From: Apostichopus japonicus
Lineage: Eukaryota > Echinodermata > Holothuroidea > Aspidochirotida > Stichopodidae
Direction of reading: 5' to 3'
DNA: 64,000 nt
Assembly: GCF_037975245.1 (NCBI RefSeq)
Contig: NC_092576.1
Coordinates: forward strand, 33,024,611 to 33,088,610
Within the stretch, counting starts at the first letter, position 1. Each line of letters begins with the position of its first letter. Positions 11,831-23,690 of this stretch are shown here, piece by piece. Position numbers and translations under genes: made by a program. The notes under the pieces were generated by a model. That model was not told the DNA's origin and ran no database searches. It worked only from the letters and a program-made list of their open reading frames with translations.

Positions 11831-13060
11831 CATGTGAGGTCAACAGAGATCCACCTCTCAAAACCAAACAAAACCTTGACCTCTGATAACTTTGCGCTTG
11901 AAGGTCGCACAGAGATCAACCATACAATTTTGATCAGTTTGGAGATTGATTTTTTGACCCCTTAATTGACCTTTTTTGACATTGGATCACATGACCGTTA
12001 TGTTTGGAAACGATCCCTTACCCTATTCACAACTAGTCCCAAAATGTCAAACATGTTGGACCCCATCAGTGGGAGTTTCACAAGTTATTGCCCCTAAAAA
12101 ACACATTTTGAGCCATAATTGACCTTTGGTGACCTTGGATTACATGACGGTAATTTTGGAAAACGTGCACCTACTTCATTCACAACTTGTCCCCCTATAT
12201 CAGCCATGTCAGACTTCATCACTGGAAGTTTTTGCAAAAATTAGCATATAAGTGGGCATGTTTTGGCCAATAAGCGATGTTGAATGACCTTGGATGGCAT
12301 GACAGTTTTTATGCAAAATGTTCCCCTTGATAATTTGCACTGCATCCTAAAATTGTTATGCACTCCAATGTACATACACAATGTCATTGCTAAAAAAAAG
12401 GTATCAAATCCAACCTTTGGCACCTCATAACTTAAGAACCAGGTGTCCCATCAAAGTGGGAGTTAGTTTGTCTATTGAGCACACATTGCTCTATCATATA
12501 TTAAAATATTGACAAACTTTTTCCTTTTTTTTGTGGCCTGTAACTCTTAAAATTAGCATATTTATAAAAAAAAAAAACCTTAGCCTCTTTTAACTTTGCA
12601 CACGAATGTTGCACAGGGTGTCAACTCATTGACAATTTTGATCGGAAGACCATTTGAGATCTGACCATGGCCACAAAAATTCAAATAACTAAAGAAACTA
12701 ATACAGATCACCAGAGGTCAACCAAAGGTCAATGGTCAAAAAGATGCGGGTCTGGGTTACAATAGCGTAACTCCAAACCTTGACAGACATTTTGTTCTCA
12801 AGTTATCGCAAACTACTAGATTTTGACCCCTAATTGACCTTTGTTGACCTTGGATCACATAGCTGTTATGTTTGAAAATGATCCCCTACCCCATTTACAA
12901 CTAGTTCCAAAATAACAAACATGTTGGACCCTGTCACTGGGAGTTATTGCTGTTTATATTTTGGTATTTGGCCCCTAACTGACCTTTGGTGACCTTTACA
13001 GGCACAGAAAACAACAGGGCACACCTTCTCACTATGGCAGATCTAACTACCAAGGTTGAG
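11831..13060. repeat. Degenerate GGTCA-rich repeat region
   Basis: Segments of the type TGACCTTTGGTGACCTTGGA followed by a GTTATGTTTGGAAA-like stretch and ACAACTAGTCCC recur about three times (near 11960, 12117 and 12830). Scattered AGGTCA half-sites also occur, for example near 12717. No gene is visible. It resembles the GGTCA-rich arrays at 19740-20330 and 21110-21750. Confidence 0.6.
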
Positions 13061-13218
13061 TTCAGTTCAACTTTTTTTTTTTTTGAGTTACAGTGTACCC
13101 AAGCAAGTGTTACAGACACACGCACACACACACACAAGTTGACTACATAGGTTCCTTTTGCTAAAGCAAGGAACCAAAAGTGGGTTGAGTCCTTCATGTT
13201 GCTTATAACACTACTTGT

Positions 13219-13460
13219 GACGTTCCCTCCCAAGAAGCTGGCTGGGAGATCAGTGTTTCCCCATGTCGCTGTGGAACAACTTACCGATCAGGCTGTCAGA
13301 GACTCTCCTTCCCTACTTGTGTTTAAGAAATGCTTGAAGACTTATTTCTTTGAATCATTTGTCCAATAATTTTTTTTTTTTTTGTCTTGAAAAGCGAATA
13401 GAACTTTTGGATTATGCGCTATATAAATAACGGGGTAATAATAATAATAATAATGATAAC
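13219..13460 (+). mobile_element. LINE 3' end (CR1/L2-like group)
   Basis: Translated pieces match the C-terminal end of non-LTR reverse-transcriptase ORFs: SLWNNLP near 13266 and, in another frame, VFKKCLKTYFFESF near 13320. A 3' UTR with GCGCTATATAAATAA follows, then a (TAA)n tail at 13436-13455. Two reading frames are needed, so it is frameshifted, and it is strongly 5' truncated. The same GCGCTATATAA signature ends the LINE at 54510-55495. Confidence 0.7.
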
Positions 13461-13920
13461 AGGCTAACATACATACTAACATACATGCTAACACACATGC
13501 CAGCATTCATGCTAACATACATGCTAACATACATGCAGTATGATAACATACATACATCCTAACAAACAGGCTAACATACAGCCTGACATACACGCTATCA
13601 TACTGCTTAAAACATGCTAACAAACATGTGCTAACAAACAGGCTAACATACATGTATGTTATCATGCATGCTAACATACATGCAGTAGGCTACATGCTAA
13701 CATACATGCTTACATACATGTGCTAAAAAGCAGGCTAACATACATATATGTTATCATGCATGCTATCATACATAACATTGAATGCTAACATACATGCTAA
13801 TACATGTATGCTATCATACAGTACATGCTAACATGTATGCTAACATTCATGCCAATATACATGTATGCTATCATACATGTTAACATAGGGACAGCACTGC
13901 TAACATATATGCTAACATAT
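13461..13920. repeat. ACATACATGCTA minisatellite
   Basis: Imperfect tandem copies of a 12-base unit close to CTAACATACATG fill this interval, with variants such as ATCATACATG. It directly follows the (TAA)n LINE tail and may have expanded from it. Confidence 0.85.
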
Positions 13921-15812
13921 TACAAATAGTACAGGTATTGTAGCTCAATTAGCCTACCACAGTGCAAGTCAATGGGAGCAATTAATTGACCAAACCTTTA
14001 TGCAAAATTGTGATTTTTTCACAATTTGGCTGAAATCCAGTATGTTAATGTATTAAATGCTTAGCACAATATAGTGTAGCAATTGATATTTCAGGAATGA
14101 TGTTCCGTGATATCACGCTTCAGCGATTTCTGTTGTCTAAAATGAGTATTTGGGTCAAAATTTAGACTTTTAGGCCTGAGATTGCTGAGATGGAATCTGT
14201 TGGGGTCCTATTGTCACAAAGTGAGCTATTTACTCATATTAAAGTTACGACTTTAAAGGGTGTGAAGACTCGCGCAAAAAAAAACATCTAATGTCGATAA
14301 TTTGACCTAGTTTCGAATGAGGGGTAACAGAAGTGTTAAACACCACGATCGATCCCAGAAAATACACACACATCTTGCTACCGTCGGTAATTAGACACTA
14401 GTGTACAGTCAGTATATATAGCTGCAGTCAATACCTACAGTACATCACAGTAAACACACGATACAGCCATAGACATCTCAGGTCCAGCTAAAGATAACAA
14501 GGTATCACGTTTCATTACTGTCTGCATTTTGTAGCGACACGAACAAAATGTCACTTGCAAGCAACAGAAAGTTAACCAAAGTTAAGTTCAGATGGCCGCA
14601 CGCGGATTGGAGCGAGTCTTCAATGCCTTTAAGCTAGGTCTTACAGTATACAGTATAGATATTGTTTGGCACTAGTGATGACATTTTGTTGTAAGGATAG
14701 CTCAGTAAATTTGGCATAAATTTATTCAAAATACATGAAATGTGGTTGTCCCAGCCTGGAAACTGTAATTCATTCCTGCCTCAGGAAAATTTGGTACTGT
14801 AGCAGTGATAAGCTCAGTAGCAACAATAATATTACACTTGATTCTTGAAGACACATGTTGGCATGAGTAGCCTAATATAGTTGCCAGTTTGCTAATTGTT
14901 ATAAACAGATGCCTAGGTAGTGTTGCCCAGGCCTAGCATTTTGATCACTGATTGTGTTAGACACATAATCATAGAGCACCTATATATAATTTAGACCTGC
15001 ACATAGTTTACTTGAACTACCTTTACTTTACTCAAGTTAACCTACATGTGATAGGCTCACATGTATTTCTGCTTCTCAAAAGCACTTGGTGTTCAGAATT
15101 TTACAGAACATTAACTGCCAAATTCATTGCAGAGTAATAGCTACACTACTGGACAGTACTACAAAAAGAGAGAAAATAATTGATTCCGTACATTGTATGC
15201 AAAATCTGCACTCACCTTAGTTCCTGCCACTACCCCGCTCCCCTTTAAGATAAGAATGCTTATGATCTCAAAATATTAATTGTTCTGTGCCAATATGCAA
15301 GACCAATTGAGCAGAATTTGACTACAAAATGTCAGCTGTGTCAAGTTCTTTCTTAGCCCTAATTAAATTAACACATTCGTAGATAAGCTAACTGAAGTGT
15401 AGGCTTAAGTACATACATCCATTGACTTTGGATGCTGTTTACTATGCTCTGAGCCTCTAAGCTCAGAGAGGTCAGGTCCCAGAGAGAAATGGTATGGTAT
15501 GTGGTGCTGAGGTAATTTTGGGTTTTTTTAGGGAGTAAGATTTCTAAATGCCAAAAACATGTGCAAAACTTGGGGGAGGATGTTAAAAGCTTAAAAAGCC
15601 ACAATTTGATCGGCATATAACTGAAATGGAATAAAACTAATCAAATATGTAACTCTGTTTTGCTGTAAACAGTTTAGGTTCCCCCCTGATGGTTGCTTGG
15701 TTGATGGCGCATCAATAACGAAGGTGAGACAATTGTGAAGCCTTTGCTATACACAGTGACGGTTCTGATACTAGTTGAATTAATTCAATATGGTGGTTTA
15801 AAACGGTACTAA
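13921..15812. other. Stretch without recognised gene
   Basis: No open frame looks like a known protein. One strong minus-strand donor-like site, AAG|GTGAGT, lies at about 15214, but its candidate exon shows no recognisable coding signal. At 15840-15990, just beyond, there is a CCTAACCCC-rich low-complexity patch. Confidence 0.45.
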
Positions 15813-16034
15813 TTTAGAATCCGTACCAATCGACCCTACTTCCTAACCCCTAACCCCTAAACCTACTCCCTTTCCCTACTTCCTTACCCTACTCCCTAAC
15901 CCCTAACCATATTCCCTACTTCCTTACCCTAACTCCTAACCCCTAACCTTACTCCTTAACCCTACTTCCTAACCCCTAACCTTATTCTGCCGATTCGAAG
16001 TAAGCTTTCCCATTCATATGGTACGGATTCTAAA
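15813..16034. mobile_element. Small inverted-repeat element with CCTAACCCC-rich core
   Basis: A perfect 16-base inverted repeat, TTTAGAATCCGTACCA at 15813-15828 and its complement at 16019-16034, bounds a 222 bp unit. The centre is made of irregular ACTCCCTAACCCCTAACC-like repeats. Target duplication is not evident. The structure suggests a MITE whose core expanded as a minisatellite. Confidence 0.55.
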
Positions 16035-16266
16035 GTTAGGCCTTAAAATATTTCAACGCTCTCATGAAATGTTGTAAGGCAACCATATTAACACCGTTCT
16101 GAAGATTATGGTGGGCACACATAGCTTTCGTTTAGTATTACTAGTACTAGTAGTAGCGTACTTAGGCTAGGCCTAGGCCTACTACTACTACTTACTTGTT
16201 TTAGTTGTAAAAGACATTTATGATAATAATAATAGTTAATTGTTCAAGTCTTAGACATACACTTAC

Positions 16267-16416
16267 CTGTGTTCAACGTATAGTTACCAACTCGAATTAT
16301 CAAGATGTAAGTACCAGTGTTTTGCAGCATATAAGTAGTGAAAGATCCTGGTGGTACCAGCGCGTAAAATAATGGCTGCACACTAACGAACTGTAGTTTG
16401 CAAGCACCTACCGTAC
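16267..16416 (-). CDS. Isolated 150 bp coding exon, phase 1-1
   Basis: The exon has a pyrimidine-containing acceptor ending CCTACAG and a strong donor, ACAG|GTAAGTGT. It is open throughout in the frame set by phase 1 introns on both sides, the same phase as the Ig exons in this window. The peptide begins TVGACKLQFVSVQ and ends QNTGTYILIIRVGNYTLNT. The NTGTYILIIRV segment has the look of the final strands of a beta-sandwich domain (the -D-x-G-x-Y- region of Ig or related folds), but the family cannot be named. No neighbouring exon was found. It could be part of an unfinished extracellular protein gene on the minus strand or a chance frame. Confidence 0.45.
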
Positions 16417-18420
16417 CTGTAGGCTTGAACAAGCATACGGTAAAGTGTGTATGCGGAAGGTGAAGTTCATGTAAAAACATGGTTAGGCGTTTCATAAATT
16501 CAACGTCAAAGGTTAAGGTCAATCGTAATGCACGCCGTTTGTATCACATTTATGATTTATGTTACCGTTGCAGAAACTTATGTTGCCGTCGTGAAAACCT
16601 ACAGTCGTCGCGGAAACTCCCGTTGTCTAATTTCATTCCGTTCTTCAATTTCAATCCGCTGTCCAAGTTCATTCCGTTATCCAAATTATTTCGTCGCGAG
16701 GTATTCCGTCACGAAAAATCCCGTTCGTTATGCGCGAAGTGACCCGTGAATGTGGGCCCTGTCCCATATTTCTACCAATCAATTTTTTCAATCAAGTTTA
16801 AATCTGGCAAGTAGAATGCGAATAACAAGCCCACGTACGTAAGTCTACCCAGTATCCATTATACCGTACCATAACCATATGAAGACACCCCCGCTTCCCC
16901 AGTCCTATGCCTCTATATAAATAAATATGTGGGGGACAAACCATATTAGCAATATCTACATCTACATCGGTACTATGCAATAGACTGGTGTCCATCTCGC
17001 AAAGGATCAGAGCACTAAATACATTCACAAACAAGAATTATAAGAATATCAGTTGACTTTACCTAGTAAAATTATGCAAAACTGGTCAATTGCATGACTC
17101 GCAACCACCAGTACCTGTTTACAAAGGTACTTTAAATACAAACTTATTTTTCTCAAAAGTTGCTAATGTAGACCGGGATTTGCAATAGTTTATTTGCAAT
17201 AAGGGCACTTCAAATTAGTGTAGAGATATGAGATGATTTATTTGCAATTTCGGCTTTCCAAACTCCATGAAGTTGAGGGTAAGAAACCCGAAAAAGTTTG
17301 TGGCCAGGACCATTCACAAAGTTGCTCGTAAACCAAATCTAACTTAGGTTTACGTATTCCAAAATTATATGTTTACTGTCGATTCAATTTCCCTGCGGAA
17401 GTTTATCTTCTAGGCTCTATAAGGTAACAATATGGTTTACATTTGAAACTGTTCAAAGATTTTGACTGATTTGATGCATGTTTGGCAGCATTTTGTGAAG
17501 TTAGGGTTTGCAGAGAAATGGTCAAATTGCAGTACTAAGGCTGTACAGAGACTAGTTATAATCAGCTAAGGTCGTTACCAAGTTTCAAACAGCTTAGGTC
17601 CTAGTGTGCGATATATTATATGTTTAGCCTACCATCACTGTACTGGATCGAATATGTGTTCGTTATGTGACGGATGACGATTAAGGTATTCATGATCACT
17701 AGCATTGCATATCGTTTATTGTAGGTGACATCCAAAGGTAGACAGCCTAAGACTTTGAAGCTTGTACACCTACTACTACTACTACTACTACTAGCTTAAG
17801 AAGCAGTTAGGTTAGATGGAATTCTGAGGTATTTGCCAACTATAGCGCCCTCAAAAGTGTCTCAAATCTTTGTAATGAAAGCTAGCCGAGCCCATGTTTT
17901 GTCAAAGTCAAAGACCTACAGTCAGACCCCAACGAGTGAGTTAATGAGCTCAGATAGCAGTTTTCTTGTAGCCTGCCCCGCCCCCTCCCAAAAAAAGGCC
18001 AGACGTATGAAATTTCGCGAAACTGCTTGCGACCATACCCCTCTGGTTTAAATGTTTGAATAATGCAAAAGAAGGCGTCACCAGCCACCATGATGCGGTA
18101 AGGTTAATATCACAACATTTTTTTTTCTTAATACTATAAAAACTTTCTATTTTTGTCGTACTTTGTGATAAATCTCCATTGAATTTCGCGCCTTTTTGCA
18201 TGGCTCGTTACAGGAGAAAAATGCAATTTTTTGGTAAAATTGGCTAGTCTAGATAATGCTTTTTTTCACTGATACCAAATTTGCAATTGGAAATGTACTA
18301 GTTTTGTCAACTGCCACCTAATTAAATTACGGCAAAACCAAGTGTTATATAATACAGATGTTAGATGTCAACACATTGCTTCGCACGTGAAGTGTAGCAT
18401 AGGGATAAAATTACCTCATA
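16417..18420. other. Stretch without recognised gene
   Basis: Bases 16540-16740 are a CpG-richer patch with irregular TTCATTCCGTT-like repetition, resembling the subterminal TTTCG motifs of the 5994-9755 element. A short (TAC)n microsatellite sits at about 17770-17793. Nothing else is recognised. Confidence 0.45.
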
Positions 18421-18840
18421 CTAACCGTGGCAAAATACCATGCTATTTCCATGGTAAACTGTCGTACCATACCACAACTTAACTGGGGTACGTATTTTAG
18501 TCCTTAGGAGGGGTTTACCACAGTTTTACCAAAGTAGGCTACCATACCACAATTTGACCACAAATTTGCCAGTTTTTTTTCACTTTCTATTTGATCTTCA
18601 CCATGGTTTTATCTCAAATCTACCCTATATGTGTACTTTGGCATTACCATAGTTTTACTCTAATTAACCACAATTTTACCCTATAGCTGTACAGGAGTTT
18701 TACCCTAGTTGTACCAAAGTTCCCCTAGTTAATTGAACCACAATTTTTGACCCAAAATTTACCAGATTTGTACCCCAATTGTACCACAGTTTTCCCTACT
18801 TGTTAAAATCATAACCAGTACACCACAAATTATCTTAAAT
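18421..18840. repeat. Degenerate short tandem repeat (TACCACAATTTTACC type)
   Basis: Loosely repeated words such as ACCACAATTTTACC, GTACCAAAGT and TACCATGG fill this stretch, and similar words reappear at 19630-19690. The transposon-like element at 18905-19446 may have inserted into what was one region. Confidence 0.55.
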
Positions 18841-18904
18841 TTCACCCAATGGTGGATTGTATCATAATTGGGGTAGTTGAAACGTACAACAAAGCAACTC
18901 ATAC

Positions 18905-19446
18905 TTGACCAGACGTCCCCGATTTTCGGGGACAGCCCCCGATTACAGTGTGCTGTCCCCGATGAACAAGTGTCCCGAAAATGTCCCCGATTCGTCAAAA
19001 TGTTCAGGAATTTCGAAAATATCCCACATTATTAGTAAAATAATTGTAAAAACAAATTTAGTCAAGTGAGCAGTCGCAGAACGGAACAGGTGGGCCAGTG
19101 TAAAGTGGAAACACTGTTAAAAAATATGCTAGATCGATCTAGCCTAGCACTCTTTCGACCGTATAATTGGCAACTACGGCGACACGACACTTATAGTGTG
19201 AGCACGAGCAACTCACAAGCTCTTAAAGAACCACGTAAAGTTAGTGAATTTCATCTAAAAAAAGCTACATATTTGAAAATAAAATTGATTTAAATAGTGC
19301 TACTAAGTATAACCATTTTACATCTAAGCACCTTAGGCACTTGAAAATTTTTCAAAGGGGAGGGTGCCCCCTCCCCTTAGACCCCTCCCCTATATCAGTC
19401 ACGCAATAAATGTCCCCGATTGCAGTCAGGAAAATATGGTCACCTT
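18905..19446. mobile_element. Non-autonomous hAT-like element with 8 bp target duplication
   Basis: The 8-base word ACTCATAC flanks both sides (18897-18904 and 19447-19454). Inside the ends both sides contain TGACCA (inverted) and several TCCCCGAT words. The interior near 19365-19400 holds the GACCCCTCCCC block shared with elements at 7976 and 33525. An 8 bp duplication is the hAT hallmark. The terminal repeats themselves are poorly conserved, so the exact ends carry some doubt. Confidence 0.6.
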
Positions 19447-19739
19447 ACTCATACTGTATGTCATGATGTCGTATATGGCATACTATTTTATATGCAACAG
19501 ATTTGGTCTTACTGCTGCATTCAAAAAATGCATGGCAACAGTATAAAGGTTAAACAGTTTAACAGTATACGGTATGTACAGTTTTTGTAAAGTAAAATAA
19601 GTATGTACTATAATTTTTATATAGGGATACTGAGGTAAATTCACCATGTGATACCCTAATTTAACCGTAGTTTACCGCTGTTAGATTAGCGTACATTTTT
19701 GGCTGGGAGCATTTTGTTCCTATATGTTATTTTATTGAT

Positions 19740-20330
19740 CGGTTTGACCAAACACGTTGTGTTCAAGTAGCCGGTCTTTTTCTGTGGAGATCAAAGGTCA
19801 TTTAGGGTCACTAGAGGTAAAATTGTCCAAACCTTGTAAACAGGACATCTCAAGAAAGGAAGATTGGGCAGACCCCATGTTTAGTGTGTATATTAACCAC
19901 ATTGAGTACAGGAAGCCTATTGTTTTCTTTGGAGGTCAAAGGTCATTCAGGGTCACCAGGGTCAAATTGTGAAAACCCTGTTAATACAATAACTCAAGAA
20001 AGGAAGCTTGGGCAGACCTCATATTTAATGTGTAGAAGTTCCACACTGAGTACAGGAAGCCTATTGTTTTTGGTGGAGGTCAAAGGTCATTTAGGGTCAC
20101 CAGGGTCAAATTGTGAAAACCTCATATACACAATAGTCCAAGAAAGGAAGCTTGGGCAGACCTCATATATGTTGTTTAGAAATACCACATTAAGTACAGG
20201 CAGCCTTTCGTTTTTGGTGGAGGTCAAAGGTCATTTGGGGTCACCAGGGTTCAAATTGTGAGAATTGTGATCAAATTGTGATAACGTAAAAACGATATCT
20301 CAGAAGGGAAGCATGGGCAGACCTCTTATT
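19740..20330. repeat. 144 bp tandem repeat carrying AGGTCAAAGGTCA sites
   Basis: There are about four direct copies; the recurring GGAGGTCAAAGGTCA block starts near 19786, 19931, 20075 and 20219. Because 144 is a multiple of three, one frame stays open across copies and gives a repetitive pseudo-protein. Exact AGGTCAAAGGTCA occurs at 19933-19945, 20077-20089 and 20221-20233. That is the consensus DR1 arrangement bound by HNF4- and RXR-type nuclear receptors. Confidence 0.88.
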
Positions 20331-21109
20331 TAGTGTTTAGACCAGAATTTCCCTGTATCCTCCTACGAACCCCCTGTGGATGTCAGAGTTGTCCACGAAC
20401 ACCCAACTTTTAGAGACACGATCTGAGTCATTATTATACTATAATACGCATAACAGTGCTTCGGAAAAGATCAAGTTCACGGTGTAATATTGTTATGATA
20501 AAAAACAATAGATGAACAAATATGTATTTGGGAACTTCAAGATCAGATCAGCTCTTTATCTTCACGACGTACTGGCATGCGTACAACAACTTCACCAAAG
20601 TCATGCGGCCTGTCTCTGCTTCATATTTCAGTTATTTATCACATGCATGATACGGTACTACTATGGCAACAAATGCGATTGGAACGCGAAAAGAGATTGT
20701 TGATAGGTTCGACTTTTGTACATTACTAAATTATATGATATATCAGATATTAGTTCGACGAAAAGCATACAATATATAAATATATAATATACTTTTTTTA
20801 TTTTTTTTAAATTTTATTTAACTGGCATTTGTTGGATAGCCAACTGTCAACAAATTGTTCTTTTATTTCATTTTGCAGGGGATATTGGCCTACTCATATG
20901 CCACTGAAATATTACTACAGGTAAACCACGGCTGCATTAACCGAGGTTCATATTATGATATTATGAGTCTCCATCCTTTCTGTTTTAAGCTTTCTTCATT
21001 TCTCTCACAATATGTTCTTAGCTTTAAGTACCTTTTTGATTCCTTGCCGAAGAAATCTATGCGATGGTGGTGGCGTGTGTGTGTTTGCATGTGACGCTTC
21101 GTCTTGTAA
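20331..21109. other. Stretch without recognised gene
   Basis: AT-rich sequence with no recognised protein, exon or element. Confidence 0.45.
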
Positions 21110-21750
21110 ACACGATGTCTCGAGACCAAAAGTCGCCTGAACTTTAAACTCGGTATGTAGGTAGCACTTGGTAAGTAGATGATAGCCATTGTTTTTCAAG
21201 GAGGTCAAGAGAGGTCATGGTCTGAAATACGATATCTCAAGAAGTGAGTTATTTAAACTTGGTATACATAGCCGTTAGTGATTAGGTGATCCCTATTGTT
21301 TTTCATGGAGATCAGAGGTCAAAGACTGAAAGCTTTGTAAACATATCATGGAAAATAAATATGATTCTAAGAGACTGAGTTCAGTTAGCTTGCGGCTTTG
21401 ATAAGCCAATGATGGCTTTTTCGCGAGTCCTGCTTGCCGGAGGATCTAAAACACATACATACATACGATATCTCAAGAAGTAGAAGCTGCTAGAACTTCA
21501 AACTTATTATGTAAGTAGCCCCTAGTGATTATATGATCTCTGTTTTTTCTTCATACAGGTCATTCTAGATCACCAGAGGTCAAAGGCTGAACAACTTGTA
21601 ACACCATATCTCAAGAAGTCGAAGTTGCTTGGTAAACTTGGTATGTTGGTAGCCCTTCATGAACATATGATCCCTAATATTTTTCATGAAGGTCAAAGGT
21701 CAAGGTCTGGAAACACAGTATATGATCTCTATCTATTTTCATGGAGGTAA
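21110..21750. repeat. Diverged GGTCA-type tandem repeats
   Basis: Four to five imperfect units of ~130 bp carry the phrases ATATCTCAAGAAG, AACTTGGTATG and TTTTCATGGAGGTCA. One exact AGGTCAAAGGTCA lies at 21690-21702. The layout resembles the 144 bp array at 19740, so these are probably older relatives. Confidence 0.65.
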
Positions 21751-22196
21751 AATGTTATTTTATGTGATATAATAATGCATGTGATGATAATTTCATTAGT
21801 CCTAACATCACTTGTGTTCTTATGAAAGCCAGATAAAATTAGTGGTTACGACGCCAAAACATAATGTGGTAAGTCCTACATAAATGTAAATATTCATAAA
21901 CTTGTGCACACCAAAATGAAGAGGGATAAATGGTCTAATGCAGCAACATAAAGTACGAGGAATCGGATAACTTGACCACTTTGGTCTAAGATATAATGCT
22001 GACAAGTCTTTTTAGTGACTTAGTATATAAAAACAGGCACATCCATGAATATTATTGACGTCAACGTTGATGATCCCAAAGAATTAGGACAAATATACTC
22101 ATCATGGTGCATCTACATACCAAGATTAATATTGGTTCATCTGGTGGTTGTTGAGATATCTTGTTTACAAGCTATTTTGGGCAATTTCCCATTAGG

Positions 22197-22248
22197 CTTA
22201 AGTAAGTAAGTAAGTAAAACTTTATTGATCCCAAAGGGAATTTCAGGC
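22197..22248 (-). mobile_element. LINE 3' tail fragment
   Basis: Read on the minus strand, CCCTTTGGGATCAATAAAGT is followed by a (TTAC)n tail. This is a common 3' end of Rex1/CR1-group retrotransposons. Only the last ~50 bases remain recognisable. Confidence 0.6.
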
Positions 22249-22250
22249 TT

Positions 22251-23086
22251 CATTTACTCGTAAAAACTAATGAGGTAAAAGTGGTTGCAAAGAACCTGCA
22301 GTTACATCACCATACCAAGTGTGAACCACTTGGACATATGGTTGCAGAGATATGATCATCTTAAGAATTTTACGTTAAGCCACACTCGCACATTAAAATT
22401 CATGACATTGGAACAAAAAACAGCAGGACACATCTGCCTATGCTCGGGTATATACAAGTATGATATTGATTCATCTTGTGGTTGTCGAGAGAGAGAGAGT
22501 ATGTTTACAAGGTGCCATCACATACGCCAGTCCGCGCACACCTATACACAACTGTAAATACAGACGATTAGGAACAGCTTAACATTTATTGAGATATCAA
22601 ATTCAAGGTTTATGTTGTGAGTGCATGCATAAACCCTGACTGATCTGTAGATAATTACTCTGCAAATTTCATAAAGTCTGGCCAGCTGCAACCATGTAGT
22701 GACCTATAACTATGCTGCTATAGATATTTTATTCACAGCTGATCAAGACAACTATAAGAACCTTTGTAGCAGTTACTAAGCCTTGTTCGCTATACATTAG
22801 TCAAAGTAATGACTTTATTGTCAAAGAGTTGCCACATCAGGGTAAAGCTGGTGGACTCGGCCTCAAGTGCGAGTCCACAGAGGTTTGAGCCGAGTCCACG
22901 AGGAAATGGATTCGAGTCCTCCAACTCCGACCTTTTGTGTAACATTGCTTTCATCAAAAGGGGAACAACATTTGAATACCCCGTGCTATTTCTATTACAT
23001 ATCAGTGTGGCACGAATACAGATGATAATATCGTACAAGAAGTTCCTTATGCCAAGAGTAGCATAGTCTGGTAAGGCACTGGCTGA
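22251..23086. other. Stretch without recognised gene; small GAGTCC inverted repeat
   Basis: Bases 22851-22897 contain an inverted repeat (TGGACTCGGC with GCCGAGTCCA) amid further GAGTCC words up to 22930. No gene is recognised. Confidence 0.45.
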
Positions 23087-23274
23087 CCCTTACCGAAATC
23101 CCAGATCTGGGCCAGATATAAAAATCCAGATCTGGCCCAGATCTGGAATTTCAATCTGGGCCAGATCTGCTGCAGATCTGGAATTTATATCTGGCCAGAT
23201 AAAAAATTGCATATAACTTGATATAAAATAAAGTTTTATATGGCCCATATTTTGATCTGGTTAAATTTTATTGC

Positions 23275-23690
23275 ATCCATATCTGGGTTAGATACAATTT
23301 TATCTGGTTGATATAAAGAAAATCCAGATACAGTTTTATATGGCCCATATAAAATTTGATCTGGCTAAATGTTATTGCATCCATATCTGGGCCAGATAAA
23401 ACTTTATCTGGTTGATATAAAGAAAATCCAGATAAACTTTTATATGGCCCATATAAAATTTGATCTGGCTAAATGTTATTGCATCCATATCTGGGCCAGA
23501 TAAAACTTTATCTGGTTGATATAAAGAAAATCCAGATAAACTTTTATATGGCCCATATAAAAGTTTATCTGGCTAATTTTGTTGCCATCCATATCTGGGC
23601 CAGATACAACTTTATCTGGTTGATATAAAGAAAATCCAGATAAACTTTTTATATGACCAATATAAAAAAATATATCTGGCTAAAATGTCA
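23275..23690. repeat. ~103 bp tandem array, left side of the element
   Basis: Four units each contain TATCTGGTTGATATAAAG, AAATCCAGATA and TATATGGCCCATATAAAA. The words are partly self-complementary, so each unit can fold. Confidence 0.85.

Noticed and set aside
15840-15990. Telomere-like CCTAACCCC repeats
   Set aside because: The unit is irregular, short and enclosed by a 16 bp inverted repeat, so an internal telomere relic is less likely than a MITE core.
16540-16740. CpG-rich patch as a promoter island
   Set aside because: Its repetitive TTCATTCCGTT composition matches transposon subterminal sequence better than a promoter.
19884-20261. 125-codon open frame with a repeating peptide
   Set aside because: It is a by-product of a 144 bp (multiple of three) tandem repeat; no start context, signal peptide or domain supports a protein.
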